From CAWJPW01 sp963844845 (GTDB lineage: Bacteria > Acidobacteriota > Thermoanaerobaculia > Thermoanaerobaculales > Sulfomarinibacteraceae): a stretch of DNA of 64,000 bases. The translations under genes were made by a program, and so were the position numbers. This document shows, in pieces, positions 8,365-15,681 of the stretch; positions within the stretch are counted from its first letter, which is position 1, and each line of letters starts with the position of its first letter. Below the pieces are notes generated by a model. It saw only the letters and a list, made by a program, of their open reading frames with translations, made no database searches and had not been told where the DNA came from. The stretch spans positions 310,001-374,000 of the forward strand of contig CAWJPW010000011.1 of assembly GCA_963844845.1 (NCBI GenBank). The letters run 5' to 3'.

Positions 8365-8393
8365 GGCCCCGGGCGGATCCGGGGCCATTTTTT
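8365..8393 (+). terminator. Rho-independent terminator, plus strand, no obvious upstream gene
   Basis: GGCCCCGG (8365-8372) pairs with CCGGGGCC (8379-8386) and is followed by ATTTTTT. It is oriented to stop plus-strand transcription, although the flanking called genes are both on the minus strand. It implies an uncalled plus-strand transcript in 7.9-8.36 kb. Confidence 0.65.
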
Positions 8394-8422
8394 CCGCCCG
8401 CGGCGCGGGCCTCCCTCGCGCG

Positions 8423-8974
8423 CTACTGCGCCGCAAGCAGCAGGTAGAGCAGCGGCACAGCGATCCCCGCCAGCATGAGCCAACGGCCACGACCCCCCAG
8501 ACCCTTGCGGCCCGGCACGATGAAGACTCCGGTAAGGGCGAGCAGCGCCAGCGCCCCTGCGTAGAGGTCGGCGATCAACGTCCACGCGCCCTTGCCGTGG
8601 TTGAGGTGGAGGAAGTTGAGCTGGTACAGCACGGGCCGGCGCGTCACCCGCTCGTCCTCGACCACACCCTCGGGCACCGCCACGGTGAGAGTGCGCTGCT
8701 CGAGGAAGACCTTGACCCGCCCGGGTCCCGAGGGCACGACGCTCTGGGGTTCCTCGGCGATTTCAAGGCGCGCGAGCACCGCCTCGGCCACCGCCGCCGG
8801 TGGTCCGTCAGGCAGCGTGCCGGCCACCACGGTGGTGCGGCGAACGTCGTAGGTCGGGTTCCAGTGGTGGACGTGGTTCACCGCCACGCCGGACACCGCG
8901 TACACCAGGGTGAGCCCGGCGGCCGCGTAGCCGACGTCCCGGTGCAGCGCCACCACCAACCGGCGCAGGCGCAT
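8423..8974 (-). CDS. PepSY-associated transmembrane protein
   Basis: 183 aa. The N-terminal membrane segment follows LRRLVVALHRDVGYAAAG, with the family's HRDVG/HH pattern (AVNHVHHWNPTYD). A soluble periplasmic domain follows, then the LNFLHLNHGKGAW motif and two C-terminal membrane segments split by IVPGRKGLGGRGRW. These small PepSY_TM proteins are inner-membrane proteins of unclear role, often near metal or haem genes; the conserved histidines could bind metal (inference). It starts 15 bp after the DUF4920 gene ends on the same strand, so the two are probably one operon. No ribosome-binding site of note is visible. Confidence 0.75.
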   Translation of the reverse strand: MRLRRLVVALHRDVGYAAAGLTLVYAVSGVAVNHVHHWNPTYDVRRTTVVAGTLPDGPPAAVAEAVLARLEIAEEPQSVVPSGPGRVKVFLEQRTLTVAVPEGVVEDERVTRRPVLYQLNFLHLNHGKGAWTLIADLYAGALALLALTGVFIVPGRKGLGGRGRWLMLAGIAVPLLYLLLAAQ

Positions 8975-8989
8975 GGCAGCCGGCCGGCT

Positions 8990-9439
8990 TCAGTAGATGA
9001 TCGCGCCGGTGCCGCGTATGAGGTACGTGACCTCGCCCTCGGCGTGCTCGGTGCAGGTATGGCCCTCAGCGGCCGCCTTCTCCTTGACCTCGGGGCTCAC
9101 GTGGACCACCTCGAGCACACCCTCGGCGGAGGCTCGGTGACCCGAGGCGGTGAGCGGGAAGACGATGACCCCGTCCTCGACCTTGATGCGGATGCCCTTG
9201 CCGGTGTCGGGGTTTGACACCTGCATCCAGCAACCGCGGCGCTCACACACTCCAGTGACGACGCCGTCCACCCGTACTGCCTTGCCCACCATCGGCTGCG
9301 GGTCGGCGAGCAGCTGGTCGATGGACGTCGCCTTGTCGAGGGTCACGCCCTTGCCGTAGGTCGTCCCGTCGCCAGCCACCGCCACACCGGCCGCCGCAAC
9401 GAGGGCGAGCACTCCCGCGAGCCACAAAGTCCGTCGCAT
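8990..9439 (-). CDS. DUF4920 exported protein
   Basis: 149 aa with a clear signal peptide (MRRTLWLAGVLALVAAAGVAVAG). The mature part has the DUF4920 layout: a strand with VGKAVRVDGVVTGVCERRGCWMQV (an OB-like fold with a Cys pair), GIRIKVEDGVIVFPLTASG, then VVHVSPEVKEKAAAEGHTC. This family is periplasmic and of unknown function. The start at 9439 is supported by GGAGGTGGAG 2-3 nt upstream; a TTGACA sequence about 70 nt further upstream may be its -35 box. It heads a two-gene operon with the PepSY protein. The CxxxxC pair and the extra cysteine near the end could bind metal or form disulphides (inference). Confidence 0.75.
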   Translation of the reverse strand: MRRTLWLAGVLALVAAAGVAVAGDGTTYGKGVTLDKATSIDQLLADPQPMVGKAVRVDGVVTGVCERRGCWMQVSNPDTGKGIRIKVEDGVIVFPLTASGHRASAEGVLEVVHVSPEVKEKAAAEGHTCTEHAEGEVTYLIRGTGAIIY

Positions 9440-9546
9440 TCTCCACCTCCGACGGCGCACCTTCAGGCCGCCGTGCGCGTATCCTGCGGGCGGTTGAGGA
9501 TCATGTCAACTCTGACTTCGAACTTGCGATATCCGCCTGGTCCGGA

Positions 9547-10500
9547 TCAGCCGCGCTCGCGGCGATACCACTCGAAGAAGCGGTCGAGGCCTTCCTCGAT
9601 GGCCACCCGCGGCTGCCAGCCCAGCAGCTCCCCCGCGTGGCTCACGTCGGCATAGGTGATGGGAACGTCGCCGGGCTGGTCGGGCAGCTGCTCGATCTGG
9701 GGCTCGACTCCGGTGCGCTCGGCGATGAGGCGGATGAGATCGGCGAGGCTGGTGGTGCGGCTGCCCCCGAGGTTGACGATCTCCCACTCCGGCGCCGCCT
9801 CCAGCACCCGCACGACGCCATCCACGATGTCGTCGATGAAGGTGTAGTCGCGTGCCGAGGAGCCGTCGCCGAACATGGGGATCGTCTCGCCCCGGAGCAT
9901 CCGTTCGGTGAAGCGATAGATGGCCATCTCCGGGCGCTGGCGCGGCCCGTACACGGTGAAGAAACGCAGGCACGCGACCTTCATGCCGTAGAGGTGGTGG
10001 TACGTGTGGCAGAGCAGCTCGCCGGCCCGCTTGGTGGCAGCGTACGGGCTCACCGGGTTGTTGATGGGGTCGTCCTCCGCGAACGGCACCTTGGAGTTGG
10101 TGCCGTACACCGAAGACGACGAGCCGAACACGAAGGTGTACGCGCCCCACTTCCGCGCGGCATCCAGGAGGTTGACGGTGCCCAGCTCGTTGACGTCCAC
10201 GTACAGGTGCGGCTCCCGGATGGAAGGTCGCACGCCGGCGCGGGCCGCGAGGTGGACGGTCGCCGAAACGCCCTCCCGCCGGTACACCCGCTCGACCAGA
10301 GAGCGGTCGCGGATATCACCCTCCACCAGTGCGAAGCTCGGGTGGCGCTCGAACGGGGCAATGTTGGCGCGCTTGAAGCGCGGCTCGTAGTAGTCGTTGA
10401 AGTCGTCGAGCACCACCACCTCGCGCCCCTGCTCGAGTAGGCGAGCGGTGAGCTGGGAGCCGATGAACCCGGCACCACCGGTGACGAGAACCTTGGCCAC
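9547..10500 (-). CDS. NAD-dependent nucleotide-sugar epimerase (UDP-glucuronate 4-epimerase-like)
   Basis: 317 aa of the extended short-chain dehydrogenase family. The Rossmann motif TGGAGFIGS begins at residue 7. The DDFNDYYEP segment after beta-2 is typical of UDP-glucuronate 4-epimerases, as are SSSSVYG, the catalytic YAATKRAGE, and RFFTVYGPRQRPEMAIYRF. It would interconvert UDP-glucuronate and UDP-galacturonate for surface polysaccharide; the exact sugar is inferred from similarity. I chose GTG 10500, because the in-frame GTG at 10506 lies inside the AAGGAGGTG ribosome-binding site. It lies alone between the DUF4920 operon and radC, 47 kb from the polysaccharide locus at the right end. 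Confidence 0.87.
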   Translation of the reverse strand: MAKVLVTGGAGFIGSQLTARLLEQGREVVVLDDFNDYYEPRFKRANIAPFERHPSFALVEGDIRDRSLVERVYRREGVSATVHLAARAGVRPSIREPHLYVDVNELGTVNLLDAARKWGAYTFVFGSSSSVYGTNSKVPFAEDDPINNPVSPYAATKRAGELLCHTYHHLYGMKVACLRFFTVYGPRQRPEMAIYRFTERMLRGETIPMFGDGSSARDYTFIDDIVDGVVRVLEAAPEWEIVNLGGSRTTSLADLIRLIAERTGVEPQIEQLPDQPGDVPITYADVSHAGELLGWQPRVAIEEGLDRFFEWYRRERG

Positions 10501-10542
10501 GGGCACCTCCTTCGCGGCGCCAGTCTACGCGAACCTCCCCTC

Positions 10543-11232
10543 TCAGGCGAAGAGCTCGGGGCGGGTGCGGCGCAGCGACAGGTGCCGCCGGCCGGCCACC
10601 ACCAGGTGGTCGTGCACCGCGATTCCCACTGTCCTGCCGCCAGCCACCAGGCGCCTGGTGAGGGCGAGGTCGTCGGGCGACGGCTCGAGGTCGCCCGATG
10701 GGTGATTGTGGAACACCAGGATGCCGGAAGCGTCGTCCAGCAGCGCTGAGCGGAAGAGCTCAGCGGGATCCACCGGCGCCTGGGTGCGGGTACCGCTGCT
10801 GACCTCGTGCATGCCGATCAGACGGTGCCGCGGGTCGAGGCTGAGAAACCCGAAGACCTCGGTGCGGCGACCACGCAGCAGCCGCACCAAGACCTCACCG
10901 GCCACCTCCGGCTGGTCGAGCCGCTCGGCGGCCGAGGCGTCGGCGAGGGCGAGCCGGCGACCGAGCTCCAGCGCCGCCGCCAGTGTCGCCGCCTTGGCCG
11001 GCCCGACGCCGGGCCGCCGCAGGAGCTCTCGCACGTCCAGGCGCGCCAGCCCTGCCAGACCATGCACGTCGGCGAGCAGCGCATGCGCCTCGCCCACCGC
11101 GCCGTGCCCGCGTCGACCAGTGCGCAGCAGCACGGCCAGGAGCTCGGCGTTGGACAGGTTTCCGGCCCCGGAACCCAGGAGCCGCTCGCGCGGCCTCTGG
11201 GACGGCTCCAAGTCCTGAATCCGCTCAGGCAT
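10543..11232 (-). CDS. radC: RadC family JAB-domain protein
   Basis: 229 aa. An N-terminal helix-hairpin-helix region (LSNAELLAVLLRTG, RRPGVGPAKAATLAAA) is followed by the MPN/JAB+ metalloprotease-like domain, with a metal-binding motif reading FHNHPSGDLEPSPDD. Length and order match bacterial RadC proteins. Despite the name, a role in DNA repair is not established; the JAB domain suggests peptidase-like or nuclease-like activity. The start at 11232 is chosen because GAGGGGCG lies just upstream. The region between it and the Fur-family gene is AT-rich and holds divergent promoters. Confidence 0.92.
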   Translation of the reverse strand: MPERIQDLEPSQRPRERLLGSGAGNLSNAELLAVLLRTGRRGHGAVGEAHALLADVHGLAGLARLDVRELLRRPGVGPAKAATLAAALELGRRLALADASAAERLDQPEVAGEVLVRLLRGRRTEVFGFLSLDPRHRLIGMHEVSSGTRTQAPVDPAELFRSALLDDASGILVFHNHPSGDLEPSPDDLALTRRLVAGGRTVGIAVHDHLVVAGRRHLSLRRTRPELFA

Positions 11233-11473
11233 CGCCCCTCCGGCGCCCCGCGCTCCGACCCATGCACCCACACCCCCGGCGGGAGTCCGCCCGAGAAGCG
11301 GCAGTCGTCGAGCCTCACAATCCGACTGAGTTCTTGATGGGACGCACTATAGGTATTCTAGCGTGTACGCTCTTCTCAAGGTCGACCATGGTAAACTCTC
11401 GACGAACCGGCATGGCCGTGCAATACTCGGAATCGCAAGCATTTTTGTTTAGATTCTCAGGTGGGAGGTATGA

Positions 11474-11872
11474 ATGGCACAGCAGACGCGCTCTCGGGAA
11501 ACCCAGCAGCGCCGCGTAGTGTACGAAACGCTGCGCAACACCAAGAAACATCCAACCGCCGATTGGATCTTCGACCGCGTTCGCGGCTCGATGCCCAAGA
11601 TCTCACTCGGCACCGTCTACCGCAACCTGAACGTGCTCAAGCAGGAAGGGCTCATCCGCGAGCTCTACGGCACCGATCGCCGGGCCCGCTACGACGCCGA
11701 CCTCTCCCAGCACGCCCACTTCATCTGCACCGCCTGCAACGAGATCCGCGACGTCGAGGCGGTGCCCGAGCAGGACTGGCGTGCGCTCAAGGAGCTCGTC
11801 GGATGCGAGGTGACCAACCAGCGCACCGAGTTTCTCGGCCTCTGCCCGACCTGCCTGCGCAAACGCCAGTAG
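11474..11872 (+). CDS. Fur-family metalloregulator (PerR/Zur-like)
   Basis: 132 aa. The winged helix starts at RRVVYETLRNTKKHPTADWI and includes ISLGTVYRNLNVLKQEGLI, the Fur recognition helix. The C-terminal dimerisation domain has HAHFICTACNEIRDV and CPTCLRKRQ, giving two CxxC motifs for the structural zinc. The rather short His-rich region and the AHFIC pattern resemble PerR/Fur subgroups, but the regulatory metal cannot be assigned from sequence alone. GGGAGG lies 5 nt before the ATG. The 130 bp upstream are unusually AT-rich for this genome and contain short palindromes (AGCGTGTACGCT, GGTCGACC), but no canonical Fur box is evident. Confidence 0.9.
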   Translation: MAQQTRSRETQQRRVVYETLRNTKKHPTADWIFDRVRGSMPKISLGTVYRNLNVLKQEGLIRELYGTDRRARYDADLSQHAHFICTACNEIRDVEAVPEQDWRALKELVGCEVTNQRTEFLGLCPTCLRKRQ

Positions 11873-11916
11873 CCTCGGCTTTCTGCTGGGGTGGGGGGGC
11901 GCGGCGCGGCGGCCCG

Positions 11917-12165
11917 TCAGCCGGCAATCACCCGCCTGATCTCAGGGGCGTGATACCGCACTCTCTCCGTTATGAAGCTCAAGAGGGTTGTTGGGGCCAT
12001 GGCGCAGCCTGCGCACGCCCCCTCCAGCCTGATGGTTACCACCTCGCCTTTGATGGCGACGAAGCTCAGATCGCCGCCGTCGTGCTGCAGACCGGGACGC
12101 ACCTCCTCGATCGCCCTGAGCACGCGACTCTCGAGGCTCTCCCCGGGCAAGGCTCGTGCGCTCAT
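11917..12165 (-). CDS. NifU C-terminal domain protein (Fe-S scaffold/carrier)
   Basis: 82 aa consisting only of the NifU C-terminal (Nfu) domain: VRPGLQHDGGDLSFVAIKG, then the GACAGCAMAPTTL segment with the CxxC that holds a 4Fe-4S cluster between two subunits. Such proteins assemble or deliver iron-sulphur clusters to target proteins. The polyferredoxin in this window is the kind of protein that would need them (inference). It converges with the Fur-family gene 44 bp away. Confidence 0.88.
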   Translation of the reverse strand: MSARALPGESLESRVLRAIEEVRPGLQHDGGDLSFVAIKGEVVTIRLEGACAGCAMAPTTLLSFITERVRYHAPEIRRVIAG

Positions 12166-12271
12166 CGCGAGCCAGCGACCGGCAGTGAACGGCTTTCTCT
12201 ATCGTCAGCGTCCATCACTGCGCCCCGCCCCCTTTCACGGATACCACCGATGACAACAGCGCACAGTGTGC

Positions 12272-12297
12272 GAACCTTTCGCTGGAAGGTGCGTTTT
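12272..12297 (+). promoter_or_regulatory. Candidate ECF-sigma promoter (GAACC - 15 bp - CGTTTT)
   Basis: GAACC (12272-12276) and CGTTTT (12292-12297) show the ECF pattern of a GAAC -35 and a CGT -10, with a normal spacer. They lie just upstream of the ECF sigma gene. Autoregulation of the operon is likely for this class (inference). Confidence 0.45.
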
Positions 12298-12311
12298 GGG
12301 GAGTGGAGACG

Positions 12312-12905
12312 ATGATGAACGACCTCGAGACCACCGTCGAGCGCTGCCGCATCGGAGACGAGGAGGCATGGCAGGCCCTGGTGAGCGCCACCGCGGGCCC
12401 CCTCTACCGCCTCTGCGCCTCCTATGCGCCCAGCGCCGCCCAGGCGGAAGAGCTCACCCAGGATGTCTACTTCCGGCTGTGGGAGAACCTCGAGCGCTAC
12501 AACTCCGGATCGAACTTCATGGCGTGGGCGTGGCGGGTGGCCCGCAACCTGCTCATCGACGCTCACCGCCGATCACGCCGCGAGCGTGAGGCAGCATGGC
12601 TGGACCCGAACGTTCTCGACCGCCTGCCCGGCGCAGCCGACCCGCACGCCCAGACCGAACGGCGGCAGCGTCTCAAGGTAATCGCCCATGGTCTGCGACA
12701 GCTTGACGAAGAGCTTGCCGAGCTCGTGCTCATGCGCGACTTTGCGGGGCTCAGCTACGCAGAGATCGCGGAGGCCTGTGAGCTGCCGTTGGGCACGGTG
12801 AAGTCGCGCCTCAACCGTGCGCGACTGGAGCTGGCTGAGGCGGTCCAGCGCCGCCTATCGCTGCGTGCCGTGCCCGCCGCGGGCTCGGCGGGAGGTGTGT
12901 CATGA
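12312..12905 (+). CDS. ECF-type RNA polymerase sigma factor
   Basis: 197 aa. Sigma region 2 spans about 10-85 (AEELTQDVYFRLWENLERYN, FMAWAWRVARNLLIDAHRR) and region 4 spans about 125-180 (LAELVLMRDFAGLSYAEIAEACELPLGTVKSRLNRAR). It directs RNA polymerase to GAAC/CGT-type promoters in response to an envelope or redox signal relayed by the next gene, an anti-sigma factor. The start could be GTG 12303, ATG 12312 or ATG 12315; a GGAGT/GGAG stretch precedes all three. The stop overlaps the anti-sigma start (GTCATGA), implying translational coupling. The C-terminus is a little longer than usual (RAVPAAGSAGGVS). Confidence 0.9.
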   Translation: MMNDLETTVERCRIGDEEAWQALVSATAGPLYRLCASYAPSAAQAEELTQDVYFRLWENLERYNSGSNFMAWAWRVARNLLIDAHRRSRREREAAWLDPNVLDRLPGAADPHAQTERRQRLKVIAHGLRQLDEELAELVLMRDFAGLSYAEIAEACELPLGTVKSRLNRARLELAEAVQRRLSLRAVPAAGSAGGVS

Positions 12906-13648
12906 CGGGTTGTGACGACCTGCGCGAGCTGCTGCCCGGCTTCGCCTATGGCGAGCTGGAGGCCAGCGAGGCGGCGGTCGTTGCGGCCCACCTGTCTGCC
13001 TGCCCGGGCTGCCGCCTGGTGGCCGAGACCCTCGGCTTCGTGGCCGGCGGAACGGCCGCGCTCGGCGCACTGGAGCCACCCGAAGAGCTGGTCAGCGAGA
13101 TCGGCATCAATCACTGTCGTCGCTGGCTCGGCCTGCTGTTCGCCGCGGTGGACCGCGAGCTGCCCGACGACCAGCTCGAACGGCTCCTCACCCACCTGGA
13201 AGGGTGTCCTTCGTGCCGACGCACCTGGGCCGACCTCACCCTGATGCATCAGGTGGGTGCGGCGCTGACACCGCCGCCCGGCCTGGTCGAGCGCTCCGCC
13301 TCCCACTTGCGCTGGCGCCTGCCGCGCCGCGTGCTGGGGCTGCGCACCGCCACCGCCGCCGCCTACCTGCTGGCTGTGCTCACCTCGCTGCTGGTAGGCA
13401 ACCCGGTGTCGTTGGCGCGCTACCAAGCGGGCCAGGCGGTGGATCAGGTCTCCTCCACCATCCACAGCGAGGTGACCGAGGCCACCGCCAGCGGACAGGG
13501 CGAGCTCAAGGTCATGCTCTATCGGGTCTGGCGTTGGGGATCACGCCAGGCCGACGCCGTCAAGCAACTGCTGCCCGGGAGCCACGACAACGAAGCTCCC
13601 GAGTCATCGAACACCACGCCGGACACCCGGCAAGGAGGAACCTCATGA
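12902..13648 (+). CDS. Membrane anti-sigma factor with two zinc-finger (ZAS-like) motifs
   Basis: 248 aa. The N-terminus has CDDLRELLPGFAYGEL followed by AAHLSACPGC (H-x3-C-x2-C), the anti-sigma zinc-binding motif. A second copy, THLEGCPSC, lies at about residues 99-107, so there are two tandem zinc-finger units. A single membrane segment (TATAAAYLLAVLTSLLVG) is near residue 160, followed by an external tail of about 75 residues. It should hold the upstream sigma factor at the membrane until a signal arrives. Gene overlap with both neighbours (ATGA at each junction) makes a tightly coupled three-gene operon. The tandem duplication of the finger is less common; which copy binds sigma is unknown. 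Confidence 0.85.
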   Translation: MTGCDDLRELLPGFAYGELEASEAAVVAAHLSACPGCRLVAETLGFVAGGTAALGALEPPEELVSEIGINHCRRWLGLLFAAVDRELPDDQLERLLTHLEGCPSCRRTWADLTLMHQVGAALTPPPGLVERSASHLRWRLPRRVLGLRTATAAAYLLAVLTSLLVGNPVSLARYQAGQAVDQVSSTIHSEVTEATASGQGELKVMLYRVWRWGSRQADAVKQLLPGSHDNEAPESSNTTPDTRQGGTS

Positions 13649-14226
13649 GCACCCCGAACCACGAACAGTACGGCTCCCCGCCGGCGCCGCCGGCTCCCCC
13701 CATGCCACCGCAGCCCGACCAGGCGTGGAACCAGCCGTACCGGCTGCACAAGTCGCCAGGACTGGCCGCCTTCCTGTCGTTCTTCCCGGGTCTCGGTCAG
13801 CTCTACCTCGGACTCTACGAGCGCGGGCTTGCCGTGGCGGCTGCCTTCTTCTTCGGCATCTTCCTCGCCAGCCGGGTCGATGCGGCGGGCTTCCTGGTCG
13901 CCTTCGCCTGGTTCTTTGGCGTCATCGACGCGTATCGCCAGGCCCAGGTGATCAACATGGGCGGCATCGACCCCACACCCAAGCCCGCCCGGGCCGGTCA
14001 GCGGAGCCTCGGCATCGGCATCTTCCTCACGGTCGTGGGTGCCATCCTGCTGATCAACAACTTCTACCCGCTCGACTTCGCCTGGATCGAGGACTGGTGG
14101 CCGGCCTTCGTCGTGGCCGTCGGCCTGTACTTCATCATCGCCGCGCTCAAGGAGCGCCAGGACAAGGAGCGCGCCGCGCGGCTCCAGGAGCTCGACGACG
14201 CGAGCAGTGACGACCCCGCCGTGTAG
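13645..14226 (+). CDS. DUF5668/LiaF-like membrane protein
   Basis: 193 aa. A proline-rich N-terminal tail (PPAPPAPPMPPQPDQ) precedes about five membrane segments: SPGLAAFLSFFPGLGQLYLG, then YERGLAVAAAFFFGIFLAS, VAFAWFFGVIDAYRQA, IGIFLTVVGAILLINNF and WWPAFVVAVGLYFIIAAL. The last pair, with a Phe/Tyr-rich loop between them, is the DUF5668 (LiaI/LiaF transmembrane) pattern. Proteins of this type often sit with envelope-stress regulators, which matches its position as third gene of the ECF sigma operon. AAGGAGG precedes the ATG by 6 nt. Its role, sensing or a target of the stress response, is inference. Confidence 0.75.
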   Translation: MSTPNHEQYGSPPAPPAPPMPPQPDQAWNQPYRLHKSPGLAAFLSFFPGLGQLYLGLYERGLAVAAAFFFGIFLASRVDAAGFLVAFAWFFGVIDAYRQAQVINMGGIDPTPKPARAGQRSLGIGIFLTVVGAILLINNFYPLDFAWIEDWWPAFVVAVGLYFIIAALKERQDKERAARLQELDDASSDDPAV

Positions 14227-14246
14227 CGCTCGAGGAATCAGAGCGG

Positions 14247-14275
14247 AAAGGGCGCCACGGGGCGCCCTTTCTTTC
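14247..14275 (+). terminator. Rho-independent terminator of the ECF operon
   Basis: AAAGGGCGCC (14247-14256), loop ACGG, GGCGCCCTTT (14261-14270), then CTTTC. It lies 20 bp after the stop of the third operon gene. Confidence 0.8.
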
Positions 14276-14526
14276 ACTCCTGATCGGGGCGCCGCAGGTT
14301 CTGCAGGTCATCAGGCGAGGGGAAGAGAGTGACGGGTCCCGCCCACCCCTGCGGGTTCTCTTGAAAACGGGGACCGCGTCCCTGCGCGGCGGCTCGGGCC
14401 GACGGGCCGGGAAGCTCCGGGGCCGGCGAGGGCACACGGAGGGACTCTCACCCTGAAACGTCTCCCCTCGCACTCGTGGTCCCCTACCCTGGCCACCTGC
14501 CGCGCAGGCACTTCAGCCGCCGACCC

Positions 14527-14534
14527 TATACAAT
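14527..14534 (+). promoter_or_regulatory. TATACAAT -10 box next to start codon
   Basis: TATACAAT ends 7 nt before the ATG at 14542, so transcription is expected to begin at or very near the start codon. No -35 box is evident. Confidence 0.45.
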
Positions 14535-14541
14535 GCCCTGC

Positions 14542-15681
14542 ATGCGTCGCGACGACAGAACCCTCCTCTTCGTTGCCCTCACCATCGTCGCCGTGCTCGC
14601 CCTGGCCATCGGCTGGTGGCGCTACCGCGAGGCGGGGCGACCGGTGCTTCTCGAGGTCCGGGCCGTCACCGCCTCGGACCACGACCCCGTGTTCCGCGAC
14701 GGGCGGCGTGAGCTGGCCCAGGCCGAGGACTTCCAGGTGGCCGCAGCGCTGCATCTCAAGCAGCGGGGGCGGGGCGAGTACTGGTTGGCGCCGGTACACG
14801 AGCTGTTCATGGGCGGGACTCCCGTGCCTCACCAGGAGAGCGAGGGCTGGCCCGAGCGCGACCGCATGGTGCGGGTGTTCTGGTCCACCGTGGAGAGCAC
14901 GAACCTGGGCGGCGAGGTCACCAGCGGGAACGCGGCCAAGCGGCTCGAGTATCGCACCTTCCTGGCGCCGGAGATGGGCCGGGAGCTGCTTGCCAAGGGC
15001 AGTGTCACCGCCCACAACGACGACTTCATTGCCGACAACTCGCAGTTCGTGCCCGACCACGTGGGCACTGTTCGTTTCTACGCCCGCGTCGAGGTTGTGG
15101 AGAAGCCGTCCGACGTCAGGGCGCTGCAGGCGGCCAGCTCGCTGGGGGCGGACCACGTGTGGGACGCTGCCATGCCCGCCGTGAGCCGCCGGCTGCCGCC
15201 GGCCGCCGGTCTCCACGCGGAGGCAGGTGCACTGTTCCTGCTACCCGGCTTCGAGCCGGTGCCGACCGGCGACGAGACCTGGGACCAGGTGACCGTCCCA
15301 GGCCTTGGCCACACCTTCACCGAGCTTGTCCAGCAGCGGCTGGTGACCTCCTCGTGGACCTTCGCCGCCACGCTGGTCGCTGGGATACCGAACCTGGAGC
15401 ACGACCGCTTGCGGAGTCTCGGCACCGTGGCGGTGCACAGCGGAGCCCTTCGCCGCCGCGGACGCCCGCTCCGCTGGGGCCGCGACGTCGAGCCCGGCGA
15501 TCTCCTCGTCTCGTCCGGCCACTGGATCGTCCTCGAGGCCGACGACGGTGACGGCCTTCTCGGACTGACCGACACCGTGCTGCACTGCTGGCGGCGTCCA
15601 CCCCAGGAGCTCCCTCTGCTCGACGCGCTCGACCACGGCACCCAGTCCCTGGAGCTGCTGCGCCATGCTCACAGCCCCTGA
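14542..15681 (+). CDS. Membrane-anchored protein of unknown function
   Basis: 379 aa. I do not recognise a family. Residues 8-26 form an N-terminal membrane anchor (TLLFVALTIVAVLALAIGWW); the rest looks extracytoplasmic and globular, without repeats. A C-terminal part with WDQVTVPGLGHTFTELVQQ and GDLLVSSGHWIVLEADDGDGLLG resembles a papain-like or NlpC-like arrangement only loosely (His then Asp), and I do not claim an enzyme. The start is set by the TATACAAT box at 14527; an in-frame ATG at 14533 is embedded in that box. It overlaps the first ABC ATPase gene by 17 bp, so the three genes are co-transcribed and it may serve the transporter. Confidence 0.6.
   Translation: MRRDDRTLLFVALTIVAVLALAIGWWRYREAGRPVLLEVRAVTASDHDPVFRDGRRELAQAEDFQVAAALHLKQRGRGEYWLAPVHELFMGGTPVPHQESEGWPERDRMVRVFWSTVESTNLGGEVTSGNAAKRLEYRTFLAPEMGRELLAKGSVTAHNDDFIADNSQFVPDHVGTVRFYARVEVVEKPSDVRALQAASSLGADHVWDAAMPAVSRRLPPAAGLHAEAGALFLLPGFEPVPTGDETWDQVTVPGLGHTFTELVQQRLVTSSWTFAATLVAGIPNLEHDRLRSLGTVAVHSGALRRRGRPLRWGRDVEPGDLLVSSGHWIVLEADDGDGLLGLTDTVLHCWRRPPQELPLLDALDHGTQSLELLRHAHSP

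Noticed and set aside
8206..8388. Minus-strand 60-codon frame with a hydrophobic middle
   Set aside because: Its start lies in the terminator hairpin without a ribosome-binding site; too weak to call.
11315..11551. Minus-strand 78-codon frame upstream of the Fur-family gene
   Set aside because: Overlaps the Fur-family gene start and its AT-rich promoter; no ribosome-binding site or homology-like features.
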